From: Streptomyces spongiicola
Lineage (GTDB): Bacteria; Actinomycetota; Actinomycetes; Streptomycetales; Streptomycetaceae
Direction: 5' to 3'
Length of the DNA: 64,000 bases
Assembly (NCBI RefSeq): GCF_003122365.1
Contig: NZ_CP029254.1
Coordinates: forward strand, 5,295,501 to 5,359,500
Under the pieces are notes generated by a model. It had not been told where the DNA came from, did no database searches, and saw only the letters and a list, made by a program, of their open reading frames with translations. Each line of letters opens with the position of its first letter. The stretch's first letter is position 1. The translations under genes and the position numbers were made by a program. Below, piece after piece: positions 1 through 7,934 of the stretch.

Positions 1-334
1 ACTCATCGGTCGGCTGACCGGTGCGGTCCATCCGCAGGGCAGGGCGCACGAGTACCTGCTGCTGATCGCCGTCTCCCCGGACCGCCAGGGCGAGGGGCTC
101 GGCACCGCTCTGCTGGGGCCCGCCCTGGAGCGGTGCGACCGGGAGGGCCTGCCCGCCTACCTGGAGGCGAGCAGTGCCCGCAGCTGCCACCTCTACCGGC
201 GGATGGGCTTCGCGTTCACGGACAGCGCCATCCGGCTCCCCGACGGCCCGCAGATGTGGCCCATGTGGCGGGAGCCCGGCGCGCGGGGGAGCGGGGGCGT
301 GGGGCGGGACGCGGGGCGGACCCCCGCTCCGTAG
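1..334 (+). CDS. GNAT-family acetyltransferase, C-terminal part (cut by window edge)
   Basis: The frame is open from the first bases and ends at TAG 332-334, so the start lies outside the window. The visible 110 residues contain the GNAT acetyl-CoA loop, VSPDRQGEGLGTALL, matching the Q/R-x-x-G-x-G/A pattern of motif A. They are followed by LEASSARSCHLYRRMGF, the motif B region in which a tyrosine near the end acts as general acid in many GNATs. The protein should transfer an acetyl group from acetyl-CoA to an amine; the substrate cannot be judged. The last ~20 residues are Gly/Arg-rich and look like a read-through tail. It lies in a patch with little other coding sequence. Confidence 0.85.
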   Translation, partial: LIGRLTGAVHPQGRAHEYLLLIAVSPDRQGEGLGTALLGPALERCDREGLPAYLEASSARSCHLYRRMGFAFTDSAIRLPDGPQMWPMWREPGARGSGGVGRDAGRTPAP

Positions 335-766
335 GGCGGATCCCGGTCCTTGCGCGGCACACGGTCCAGAGGGCGGACCCCGGTCCGTACGCCGAACCCC
401 GCGAGGCACCGGTCGTCTCGAACCCGGCGAGGCACCGGTTCGCGCCGAACCCCGCGGAGGACCGGGCCGCGCCGGACCTGTTCCACCCGAAGCCCGGCCC
501 GTCGGGTCTCGGGGACGATCCGGTTGACCACGGTGCCCACCAGTTCGTCCGCCTCCCGGCGGGAGCGCACGTCGGGCAGCGTGAAGTGCTCCGGCGGCGG
601 CCCGGTCACGGCCGGACGAGCCGGCCGGGACTCGGGAGAGGGAGGTGTGCGGCGAGGCCGAGCGAGGGGCCGACCGGGGCCCGTTCGCCTGAACGGACCT
701 GCGGAGGACCGTTCGAGAGCCGACCGGCTGTGCAACCCGACCCCTCGTACCGCTACAGTCCGCGCC
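335..766. other. Intergenic spacer with imperfect direct repeats and a possible decayed minus-strand frame
   Basis: No convincing intact gene. Around 390-470 there are three diverged copies of a unit reading roughly GAACCCCGCGAGGCACCGG. On the minus strand from about 609 (GTG) down to about 500 the frame reads like real protein (contains FTLPDVRSRREADELVGTVV, high GC3), but it then runs without a stop into the acetyltransferase and has no visible ribosome binding site. It may be a gene remnant; its family is not recognised. Confidence 0.35.
754..759 (+). promoter_or_regulatory. -10 element of a leaderless promoter (TACAGT)
   Basis: TACAGT lies 7 bases before the ATG at 767, so transcription would begin at or next to the start codon. 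No Shine-Dalgarno sequence is present, which fits a leaderless mRNA. No good -35 was identified. Confidence 0.5.
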
Positions 767-1213
767 ATGTCAACGGAGTCGACGGACGTGTGGACCGGCT
801 GGTACCGGGACCGCCGCGGAGCGGAGGCGATCGCCCTGGCGACCGCCTCGGGCGGGCACAGAGTGAGCACCCGCATCAGGGGAGTCGAGTACGCGGGGCC
901 GCAATTCGCCGCCCTGGCCGCGGTGGAGTCGGGCGAACGCCTCTCCGGCTGCGTACTGGAATGGGACATGGCGCTGCCCGTCACTCTGGACGGAGCGGCG
1001 GACCAGGCCACCCTCGCCTGTCTGCTGGCACTCGGCGAAGCCGGGCCCGAGGGCACGCCCGGCCGGGTGGACCTGAACCTCACCCTGCTCTTCGGCGGGG
1101 CGGCGTACGAGTCCGGGGTGGCCGGAGGCGACTTCGACGCGGCGCTCGGGCGCATCCGGCGGCAGTTGCCGGAGGGTGCCGAACTGGGCGGGAGGCTGCT
1201 GGAAAGCGCCTGA
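767..1213 (+). CDS. Conserved hypothetical protein, 148 aa
   Basis: A 148-residue acidic soluble protein beginning MSTESTDVWTGWYRDRRGAE, with no signal peptide or membrane segment. The ATG at 767 is chosen because a TACAGT -10 element sits 7 bases upstream and the sequence further up has no coding character. The mid-part (VLEWDMALPVTLDG, then VDLNLTLLFGG) has alternating hydrophobic strands suggesting a compact beta-rich fold. The compositional pattern is that of small Streptomyces-specific DUF proteins; I do not recognise a family with certainty. It stands alone, flanked by non-coding spacers. Confidence 0.75.
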   Translation: MSTESTDVWTGWYRDRRGAEAIALATASGGHRVSTRIRGVEYAGPQFAALAAVESGERLSGCVLEWDMALPVTLDGAADQATLACLLALGEAGPEGTPGRVDLNLTLLFGGAAYESGVAGGDFDAALGRIRRQLPEGAELGGRLLESA

Positions 1214-1990
1214 GCGGCCCGCCGGGTGGCCGGGTGGCCGGACTCGGGCGGCGCGCCCCCTTCCGGAGGCGGCCCCGCATCCGCTGCTCGGGGCCGGCCG
1301 GGTCGCCCGCCCGGCCGGGTCGCCGACCACCGGGTGACGGGCCGTGGCCTGCGCGCACACGGCCCCGGCGTCCGGCTCCGGCGTCCGGCTCCGGTCTCCG
1401 GGCGCCGCGGGGGCGCCCTCGCGTTATCGGGACACGACCATCAGGCCCTGCGGGGAGAGACCCTGCGGGCCGGTGGTCCTGCTGGGTCCTGCGAGGGTGC
1501 GAAGTCCGGGGCGGCGGGCCTCGCCCGGGTGACTCCGGTGAGATGGGGCGGATCTCGGTGGGGCGCGGACTCCGAGGAGGCGGGCCTTGAGCGGTCTGCG
1601 CGGGCCGGGGACGCCATCCGGGCGCGGGCCCGCCGTCGGCCGCGCACGGCCGGGCCGCCCGCGTGGGCTCAACGCACCGCCCTTCCCCACAAGAAGTGGA
1701 TCAGAACCGATCACGCCGACCACCTGCGGGATGCCGATCGGCCGCCAACGGCGGACGATCACAGGGCATTGACACACGCCTGCTCTGCCGAGTCGGGCCG
1801 ACGACGGCTTCACCGACGTCGCGATGACCGCAGAGGGGGAGACGGTACCGGCCGCACCGCCGCCACGGTCTACGCCCCGCTGGGCTGACCGACCCGTTCG
1901 TTCCCGTCTCCCTCCCGGTGCCCGCCCGGCGACCGGGCCCCTGAGCGGGCACACGGCGGCTGCCGTTCGCCCGGGTGGGTGATGACGGGC
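1214..1990. other. Long spacer, no gene recognised
   Basis: About 780 bases between the small leaderless gene and the 3' end of the minus-strand lipoprotein gene. Several frames are open simply because of the GC content, but none has a start with a ribosome binding site and none looks like a known family. Around 1690-1880 GC content drops slightly and TTGACA occurs at 1770, without a matching -10. Confidence 0.4.
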
Positions 1991-3841
1991 TCAGCCCGGT
2001 TCCTCCGAGCTGTCCTGGCCGTCGGCCCCGGGGCGGGTCAGGGTTCCGGTGAATCCGCCGTTCCCGGACCACTGGAGCTGATCGCCGGCTTCCAGCTGGA
2101 TTTCGAAGGCGTTCGGGCAGTAGGGGCGGCGGCCGCTGAGCATGGTCTCCGGCCAGAAGGACGGTGAGGGCACACCGAACGTGAGGGGTCTGCCGGGGGG
2201 TTGGGTCGGTTTCCCGAGTTGTGCGGTGCAGGTGGCCAGGTTTCCGACGACGATCTTCCCGCTCAGCGAGTCGGATGTGACCGGGCCACGGCCCGGCGCG
2301 CGGGTGATGGTCAGGGAGACGGCGCGTTCCTGTGATCCGTCGGGGCTGCTGACGTTTCCCCGCCAGGTGCCGAGCAGGGCGACCGGGTCGCTGGCGGGGG
2401 TCGCCTCGGGCGTGGGTGAGAGGTCCGGTGCGGTGGTGTCGGAGCGGACCGCGAAGTCCACGAAGAGTCCCTTGACGGCGGCGTTGCCGGTGCCCAGGGC
2501 GGCGAGGACCACCGTGTGGCCCTTGATGGTCGCGGCGGAACTGAGCAGTCCCTCGTCGCCGAAGGTCGGGAGCCGCCGGGAGGACCACTCCTGGCCGTCC
2601 TTCGACTCCCAGATCGTCGGATGGGACTTGTTGAGGAGGATGACCCTGCCCAGCGCCAGGAAGGAGCCGTCCGCGTGGACCATGCGGTCAACCATCGCGG
2701 AATTGGGCAGGGCGGGCGGCTCCACCGGCAGCGGGGTGGCGGGAGACCAGCTCACGCCGCCGTCGAGTGAACGCGCGACGACCAGCCGCATGTTGCCGGC
2801 GGTGTCCTCTCCCGGTCCGGTGTCCTCTCCCGGCCCGTTGTCCTCTCCCGCTCCGGCGTCCTCTCCTGGTCCGGTGTCACCACCCGGTCCGGCGCCGTCA
2901 CCCGGCCCGGTGTCACCACCTTCTGATCCCGCTCCACTTGAGGACCCCGTGGCGTCATCAAGGTCCGCGAATCCCGCCGCCACCAGGGTCTCACCGTTCC
3001 TGGCGACCCCGGCGGTCTCGTAGAGCAGCCGTGGACGGATTCGGGAACTCACCTCGTTCACCTCACCCCGCTCGTCAATGGTGAGGATTGCCGGCCGGAT
3101 ACGCGGTTCGGCCCCGGCCTCGACTGTCTCGCCGGGGATGTCGTCGGAGCAGTGGCCGTAGGCGACGAGGCCCGGCCCGCCCGGGCCGGCGTCGTGCTCG
3201 TAGGAGCAGAGTTCGAGGCCCTGGAGAGGGAACTCCTCCCACTCCGAGCCGTCCGGTGTCAGCCTCCACATGGTGCTTCCGCCGAGGTTCGAGTAGACGT
3301 TGACGCTGTCGGAGTACAGCGTGGGCAGGTTGAAGAGGGAACCGTCGTGCGGGGGAATACTGACGCGTTGCCAGTTCTTCCCGTCCGGGGAACGCCAGGC
3401 GGTCGTTCCCAGCCAGCTACGCACCCCCTGGGTGCTGGTGCGCGCGCCCACGGCGAAGAACCCTCCGCCCCAGTGGGTCAGTCCGGAGACCAAGGAGTAC
3501 TCACCTGGGGCGCGACTGTGGGAGATGAGGTCACCGGTCTGCCATTGCAGCCCGTCGGTGGTGTACCAGGCGTTCAGGTCCGGGCTGGTGTCACCCTTGT
3601 CGAGGGCGTTTCCGACGGCAACCATGGTCTGTCCGTCGCTGCTCAGGAACTGCGGATGGAAGGGGGCGCCCTGGACGGGTACCTCGTCTATCGGGAGGTA
3701 GGTCCACTGACGGGCGGTGGGTTCCCTGTCTCCGCCCAGTCGGTCGCAGGCGTAGAGCGATGCTGCGAGGGCGCCCACCAGGAGGACCACGGCGGCGCCG
3801 ATCACCAGCGGGGTCCTTCGCGTGGCCGGAGTGGTGGTCAC
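1991..3841 (-). CDS. Envelope beta-propeller lipoprotein with BNR-type repeats
   Basis: 616 residues from a GTG at 3841, which overlaps the TGA of the upstream gene (GTGA), indicating translational coupling. The N-terminus has a twin-Arg charged patch, a hydrophobic stretch (LVIGAAVVLLVGALAASLYA) and a cysteine in an LYAC context, so a lipoprotein or anchored secreted protein is likely. At least four BNR/Asp-box-like motifs (WYTTDGLQW, WRSPDGKNW, ARSLDGGVSW, WESKDGQEW) indicate a sialidase-like propeller. An acidic Gly/Pro/Glu/Asp repeat linker near residues 305-345 (nucleotides about 2800-2930) interrupts it. The C-terminal ~120 residues (GTWRGNVSSPDG and onward) resemble extracellular domains found on actinobacterial Ser/Thr kinases. 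Catalytic sialidase residues were not identified, so a binding role is more likely. Confidence 0.75.
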   Translation of the reverse strand: MTTTPATRRTPLVIGAAVVLLVGALAASLYACDRLGGDREPTARQWTYLPIDEVPVQGAPFHPQFLSSDGQTMVAVGNALDKGDTSPDLNAWYTTDGLQWQTGDLISHSRAPGEYSLVSGLTHWGGGFFAVGARTSTQGVRSWLGTTAWRSPDGKNWQRVSIPPHDGSLFNLPTLYSDSVNVYSNLGGSTMWRLTPDGSEWEEFPLQGLELCSYEHDAGPGGPGLVAYGHCSDDIPGETVEAGAEPRIRPAILTIDERGEVNEVSSRIRPRLLYETAGVARNGETLVAAGFADLDDATGSSSGAGSEGGDTGPGDGAGPGGDTGPGEDAGAGEDNGPGEDTGPGEDTAGNMRLVVARSLDGGVSWSPATPLPVEPPALPNSAMVDRMVHADGSFLALGRVILLNKSHPTIWESKDGQEWSSRRLPTFGDEGLLSSAATIKGHTVVLAALGTGNAAVKGLFVDFAVRSDTTAPDLSPTPEATPASDPVALLGTWRGNVSSPDGSQERAVSLTITRAPGRGPVTSDSLSGKIVVGNLATCTAQLGKPTQPPGRPLTFGVPSPSFWPETMLSGRRPYCPNAFEIQLEAGDQLQWSGNGGFTGTLTRPGADGQDSSEEPG

Positions 3842-4710
3842 CGCTTCGCCTCCGTCAACGAGCACGAGTTCACCGTGCGGGTGGACGTGTCGAGTAGCTT
3901 CCGGCCGCCGCCCACCGTCTCGATGTCGTAGATCGGGACACCGCGGACGCCGCCCACCGAGCGGAACGGCCCTTCGCGGTGCGTCCTGCGTTCGCCGTTC
4001 TCGGTGTAGGTGATATCGAGGACCCATTCGTAGTACGCCGAGCAGCTGTGCACGGCGAAACTGGCGTGGAGCGGCTTCTCCTTGCTCACGCTCGTGCCGG
4101 TCAGCAGGGAACCACCCGGTGCGTCAAGCCGTAGCTCCTTGCCGTTGACCACGGTCACCATCCGCTTTCGGTCAAGGTCGAACACGAGTGATCGAACGGT
4201 GCTGGTGGCACCGGTCTCGCCACCGCCGCATCCGTGCCGCTTGTGGAGCACCCAGTCGAGCGGAACATGCTTCTGCCGGCTGAGGATCCGTGGCTGTGCC
4301 GAGTGGACGTGGACGGGGTCGCCACCGGTGGTGGTGAAGGCCAGCGTCAGGGTGCCGACCTCCCAGGAAGCGGCGCCTTCGGCCGCGGCGATGTCGCGGG
4401 GGTCCTGGTCGAACTTGTCCAGGTCGAGGTCGTGAACCGCCAAACCCCCGGCGGGCATGGCGACCGCGGTCTGCGTGCCGCACCCTTCGGCTTCCGCGGG
4501 CCAGGCCGCGTGCACCACCAGCTTGCGGTCCTCCTCGAACAGGCCGTAGAAGAAGGACGTGACACGCGGCACCACGTCCTGCGCCACCAGCAGGAAGATC
4601 GTCAGGGCAAGGCCGGTGAGTGCTCCCGCGGGCCCCAGCCACCGGCCACGCCAGCTCGTCGAAGGGTGGTCTCGTCGGCTTGGCTGCTGTCTACGCCGGT
4701 ATCCGTGCAC
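3838..4710 (-). CDS. Single-pass membrane protein with extracytoplasmic domain, unknown function
   Basis: 290 residues from a GTG at 4710 preceded by GGGGAGAG with about 6 bases spacing; a TTG at 4755 would lengthen it but has no ribosome binding site. A short Arg-rich cytoplasmic N-terminus precedes one hydrophobic helix (about residues 28-48, GALTGLALTIFLLVAQDVV). The remaining ~240 residues should be outside the membrane, with scattered cysteines (GCGTQT, HGCGGGE, HSCSAYYEW, VNSCS) that could form disulfides. It is the first gene of an operon with the downstream propeller lipoprotein (4-base overlap), so the two probably form an envelope complex. Family not recognised. Confidence 0.7.
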   Translation of the reverse strand: MHGYRRRQQPSRRDHPSTSWRGRWLGPAGALTGLALTIFLLVAQDVVPRVTSFFYGLFEEDRKLVVHAAWPAEAEGCGTQTAVAMPAGGLAVHDLDLDKFDQDPRDIAAAEGAASWEVGTLTLAFTTTGGDPVHVHSAQPRILSRQKHVPLDWVLHKRHGCGGGETGATSTVRSLVFDLDRKRMVTVVNGKELRLDAPGGSLLTGTSVSKEKPLHASFAVHSCSAYYEWVLDITYTENGERRTHREGPFRSVGGVRGVPIYDIETVGGGRKLLDTSTRTVNSCSLTEAKR

Positions 4711-4860
4711 CGGGACTCTCCCCTCAGTGGGTCCCTGGCCAGCATGAGAGATCAACTACCCTGTGTGGTGGAGTAATTGTATACGGTGACGGCTCGTGTT
4801 GTGCCGGACTGCCGTGAGCGCCCATGCCCACGGCGCTCCCGGTGCTCCGGAGCAGCTGAT

Positions 4861-5181
4861 CGCGCGAACCAGGCCAACGGGTGGGTGGACCCGGGGGCCT
4901 GTGAATTCGGCGACCAGATCCCCGAGGCGGGGCTCGGCGACTTCGGCGGCGGCATCGGGTCGGCGGACATCGCCTTCGACGCGGTGGCGTTCGCGCCGGG
5001 CACGTACAACGGCCGCAGGCCGAACGGCGATACGACGGTAGACCCGACCGCTCCGCAGCAGGCGCGGGTCGAGCCGGACGAGGACGTCACCGACGGCCTC
5101 TTCTCCGCGGCCGGCAGCTCCTCGACGGACACCGCCACGACGGACACCGCCTCGACGGCGCTGATGCACGGCGTCGCGGCC
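4861..5181 (+). other. Coding-like plus-strand remnant without a credible start
   Basis: From about 4861 the plus frame that spans 4777-5286 has very strong GC3 and protein-like composition (GDFGGGIGSADIAFDAVAFA), while the antisense frame is Arg/Ala shadow. No start with a ribosome binding site exists upstream, and the frame runs into the 3' end of the minus-strand SUKH gene. This looks like the tail of a former gene, perhaps secreted. Family not recognised. Confidence 0.35.
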
Positions 5182-5724
5182 TCACGACCAGACAAGTCGC
5201 CCATCGACAACGGAACAGACCGGATAGTCCCCCGCGCCGATCCTCGTCAGCATCTCCGCCACGGAGTCGAAGTAGTGAGCCAGTGACGCGTACTCGCCGG
5301 TGACCGTGGGCGCACCAACGAACCATCTGCCGATACGTCCGTCCCTCGCGTCGATGAACCGTCCCGCCCAGCTGTCCCGATCCGACAGGAACGGGATCCA
5401 CTCCTCGCGCCACTCGCCCCCACCGGACAAGGGGTGGTTCGCGTAGAGCTTCTCCATCGCCCGGATGCCCAGAAAGAAGCTCGTCTCGTCCGGGAACCCG
5501 GCGTAACCGCAGCAGGCCACGTCGTCGTCCACATCGTCCTCGGGAAGATCCGGGTTGTTCTGCAGCAGCCACGCCCGCAGGTCCTGAGGCAATGAGACAC
5601 CCATGCGCTCCTCGGCGGCCGCGAGTACCGGCTCCGGGGCCGGGCCGGGCAGGTCCGCGTGATCGGCTGGAGCATGCTCCCGCAAGAGATCCACTACGCG
5701 GGACCAGCTCTCCACGACACTCAT
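5182..5724 (-). CDS. SMI1/KNR4 (SUKH) family protein
   Basis: 180 residues from ATG 5724, with AGAGAGGGG upstream; an earlier in-frame ATG has no better site. The fold signature is seen in the N-terminal PAPEPVLAAAEERMGVSLPQDL, the classic SUKH start (a helix followed by LPxDLRxWLLxxN), then a central IPFLSDRDSWAGRFIDARDGRIGRW with the tryptophan-rich core. SUKH proteins are often immunity proteins against polymorphic or contact-dependent nuclease toxins, but many actinobacterial members are free-standing with unknown roles. No toxin gene is visible on either side. The neighbours are a coding remnant and a decayed integrase, so an acquired orphan immunity gene is plausible but unproven. Confidence 0.8.
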   Translation of the reverse strand: MSVVESWSRVVDLLREHAPADHADLPGPAPEPVLAAAEERMGVSLPQDLRAWLLQNNPDLPEDDVDDDVACCGYAGFPDETSFFLGIRAMEKLYANHPLSGGGEWREEWIPFLSDRDSWAGRFIDARDGRIGRWFVGAPTVTGEYASLAHYFDSVAEMLTRIGAGDYPVCSVVDGRLVWS

Positions 5725-5901
5725 TCCCCGGTGCCCCTCTCTGGACGGATTCGTCATGCCACTCAGCGGGCTCACCTGTTGTAGCCGGATAGCGCGGTGG
5801 GCCGGTCAAAGCGCCCTCGGGCTGCTGGAGCCCACGCTCTCACACGCTCTCCGCGGTTTATGCCGCTTGCGCCGGCTGCCGTGCGGCCTGTTCCGGTCCT
5901 G

Positions 5902-6309
5902 GGCCGACGTCACCTCGCCGTACGCCTCTCCGAGGAGGGGCTCTTCACCATGGAGGAGGGCGAGCACCTCAACTACCGGCGCTGGACCACCAGGTGGAAG
6001 AACTGGAACTGCGCTCGCAGGGTCCTCCAAGCGGCCGGGAGCGAGTTCGCCGGACGCGAGGGCCGCAAGCCCGTCGGGCTGCCGCACGCGGTGACCCGCG
6101 CCCCGCGGCACTACTGCGCCTTCGCGCTCCTCGCGCTCCTCGCCGGCGGCGCGAGCGTCCAGCAGGTGCGGCTCGTCCTCGGGCACGCGTCCGCCGTGAT
6201 CACGCTGCGGATCTCCGCCCGCCCGCGGCCGGGCGGAGACGACCGCACCCGGTCCGCCGTGGACGCCGTGTTCGGCGGCCTGCGGGCCGGGTGCGGACAG
6301 CCGGGCGGC
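5902..6309 (+). pseudogene. Decayed tyrosine recombinase (phage-type integrase), C-terminal catalytic half
   Basis: The frame contains LSEEGLFTMEEGEHLNYRRW, close to the segment before the catalytic domain of actinomycete integrases. It is followed by RHYCAFALLALLAGGASVQQ, VRLVLGHASAVITLRI and a degraded tail RPGGDDRTRSAVDAVFGGL. The HxxR-like box survives only as APRHYC, the GH box is intact, and the catalytic tyrosine motif (normally TYxHLWPG) is ruined: ISARPRPGG stands in its place. No N-terminal arm-binding or core-binding domain is present and no start is credible. No tRNA or att-like repeat was seen nearby. Confidence 0.7.
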
Positions 6310-6349
6310 GCCGATCGCGAGCGTGCGGATCGGGCAGCCCGGGTGGGGA

Positions 6350-6745
6350 TCAGGCCTTCTTGGTCTCCCAGAAGATCCGGTCGATCTCGGCGATGAGCTC
6401 CAGGGCCTTCTCGCCCGTCTTCGGGTCGGTCGAGGCCTTGGCCGCGGAGAGCGCCTTGAGGGTCTCGTTGACCAGCTGGTGCAGCTCCGGGTACTTCTCG
6501 AAGTGCGGGGGCTTGAAGTAGTCGCTCCAGAGCACCGACACGTGGTGCTTGGCGAGCTCCGCGCGCTGCTCCTTGATCACCGTGGCACGGGACTGGTAGT
6601 GCGGGTCGTCGTTGGCGGCCATCTTCTCCTGCACGGCCTTGACCGACTCGGCCTCGATACGGGCCTGGGCCGGGTCGTAGACGCCGCAGGGCAGGTCGCA
6701 GTGTGCGCTGACCTTCACCTTGGGGGCAAACAGGCGGGAGAGCAT
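6350..6745 (-). CDS. sodN: Nickel-containing superoxide dismutase
   Basis: 131 residues that dismute superoxide to oxygen and peroxide in the cytoplasm as a hexamer. After a 14-residue leader (MLSRLFAPKVKVSA) the mature protein begins HCDLPCGVYDP, which supplies the nickel hook: His1 amine and imidazole plus Cys2 and Cys6. The helical-bundle core (ARIEAESVKAVQEKM and onward) follows, ending in WETKKA. The start ATG has GAGGAAGGA upstream. The leader must be cut to expose His1; the divergently transcribed sodX gene 148 bases away encodes the expected peptidase. In streptomycetes sodN is expressed when nickel is available; no specific operator was identified here. Confidence 0.97.
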   Translation of the reverse strand: MLSRLFAPKVKVSAHCDLPCGVYDPAQARIEAESVKAVQEKMAANDDPHYQSRATVIKEQRAELAKHHVSVLWSDYFKPPHFEKYPELHQLVNETLKALSAAKASTDPKTGEKALELIAEIDRIFWETKKA

Positions 6746-6893
6746 TGAGCTGTCCTTCCTCGTGATCGTCTTCTCAGGTGGGAGATTACTCCGTGAGAGG
6801 CGCGTTTTCGCGGGTGCCCCCTGGGGCTTGGGTCAAAAGTCCAGGGTGATCGCGGAACGTGCGGTGGAACGTACCGAGAGACGGAGGTGGCCC

Positions 6894-7313
6894 ATGACGG
6901 GGCTGGGCCGGGAGCCGGGTGCGCCCTTCGGAGTCGCGGAGGTGACCGGGCCCTCCATGCTCCCCGCGCTGGCGCACGGGGACCGGCTGCTGGTGCACTA
7001 CGGCGCCGCCGTGCGGGCCGGGGAGGTGGCCGTGCTGCGGCATCCGCTTCAGCAGGACCTGCTGATCGTGAAGCGGGTGGCGGAGCGGCGCGAGGAGGGC
7101 TGGTGGGTGCTGGGGGACAACCCGTACGCCGAAGGGGACAGCCGGGTGTTCGGCGCGGTGCCCGACGATCTGGTGCTGGGCCGGGTGCGGGCGCGCTACC
7201 GTCCCCGTCCGCGGGGTCCGAGGTCGGCGCTCGGGCTGCTGGTGTGGGCGTTCTCCGCGGTGCGGCCCGTGCTGTCGGACCGCTCGGTCTCCAGGCGCTT
7301 GCGGGCCCGGTAG
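6894..7313 (+). CDS. sodX: Nickel-type superoxide dismutase maturation protease
   Basis: 139 residues, S24/S26 (signal-peptidase/LexA-like) fold. The catalytic serine is in GPSMLPAL (about residue 21) and the lysine in LIVKRVAER (about residue 60), followed by the GDNPYAEGDSR box. It should remove the short N-terminal leader of pro-SodN in the cytoplasm; no membrane helix typical of type I signal peptidases is needed. ATG 6894 has ACGGAGG upstream. It is divergent from sodN, and its last 118 bases overlap, tail to tail, the 3' end of the CGNR gene on the other strand. Confidence 0.93.
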   Translation: MTGLGREPGAPFGVAEVTGPSMLPALAHGDRLLVHYGAAVRAGEVAVLRHPLQQDLLIVKRVAERREEGWWVLGDNPYAEGDSRVFGAVPDDLVLGRVRARYRPRPRGPRSALGLLVWAFSAVRPVLSDRSVSRRLRAR

Positions 7314-7843
7314 GCGGCCACGTTGGCGCGGGTGGCGCAGCGGTCGGAGCAGTAGCGGCGCGAGCGGTTCGTGGACGTGTCCAGGTAGGCGTTGCGGCAG
7401 GGCGCGGCCTGGCAGAGGCCGAGCCGGTCGACGCCGTACTCGGTGAGGTGGAAGGCGAGTCCCATGGCGGCGATCGCGGCGTAGCCGGAGGTCGCGTTGG
7501 ACGGGTGGTCGGCGAGGTGCATGTGCCAGCGCGGCCGGCCCTCCTCGTCGAGGAAGTCGTGGCCGGAGACCTGCGGGCTCACCGGGAAGTCCAGGAGCAG
7601 TGAGTTGAGCAGGTCGACGGCCTGGGTCTGGTCGCCCGAGTCCGCGGCGGTGAAGACCGCCCGGAGCCTGGTCCGCACCGACCGGAACCGGGTGACGTCC
7701 GCGTCGGTGGCCCGGCGCGCCATCGGGGACGCGCCGAAGAGTTCGCGGACGGCTTCCACCGATGTGAGCGCGTCCTTGCCGCGGGCCGGCTCCTCGGTGT
7801 TGACCAGACGCACGGCGTAATCCGAGTAAGAGGCCAGTTCCAC
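7196..7843 (-). CDS. CGNR zinc-finger (ABATE domain) putative regulator
   Basis: 215 residues from GTG 7843, with AAGGAC upstream. The N-terminal ~150 residues form the ABATE region (starts MELASYSDYAVRLVNTEEP and contains WHMHLADHP). The C-terminal CGNR zinc finger reads LCQAAPCRNAYLDTSTN followed by RRYCSDRCATRANVAAYRAR; the second C is in NA context rather than a strict CGNR tetrad. Such proteins are predicted transcription regulators, probably sensing a small molecule through ABATE. It is divergent from the methyltransferase at 7935, with about 90 bases of shared upstream DNA, so it may regulate that gene. The Arg/Ser-rich tail overlaps sodX. Confidence 0.85.
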   Translation of the reverse strand: MELASYSDYAVRLVNTEEPARGKDALTSVEAVRELFGASPMARRATDADVTRFRSVRTRLRAVFTAADSGDQTQAVDLLNSLLLDFPVSPQVSGHDFLDEEGRPRWHMHLADHPSNATSGYAAIAAMGLAFHLTEYGVDRLGLCQAAPCRNAYLDTSTNRSRRYCSDRCATRANVAAYRARKRLETERSDSTGRTAENAHTSSPSADLGPRGRGR

Positions 7844-7934
7844 TTGTAGTCCTTACGGATGAGGGCTAGTGTCGGCGATGGATGAGGTAAGTAATGCTCT
7901 CAGTCCGAGGGTATTACGGATCGGAGGAGTGCGG

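Noticed and set aside
133..1590. Long plus-strand open frame of about 485 codons
   Set aside because: It spans a real acetyltransferase end and a real leaderless gene in other frames; composition is Arg/Gly/Pro shadow typical of GC-rich DNA.
1690..1890. Possible transposase fragment in a lower-GC stretch
   Set aside because: No DDE, HTH or other transposase signature could be recognised in any frame.
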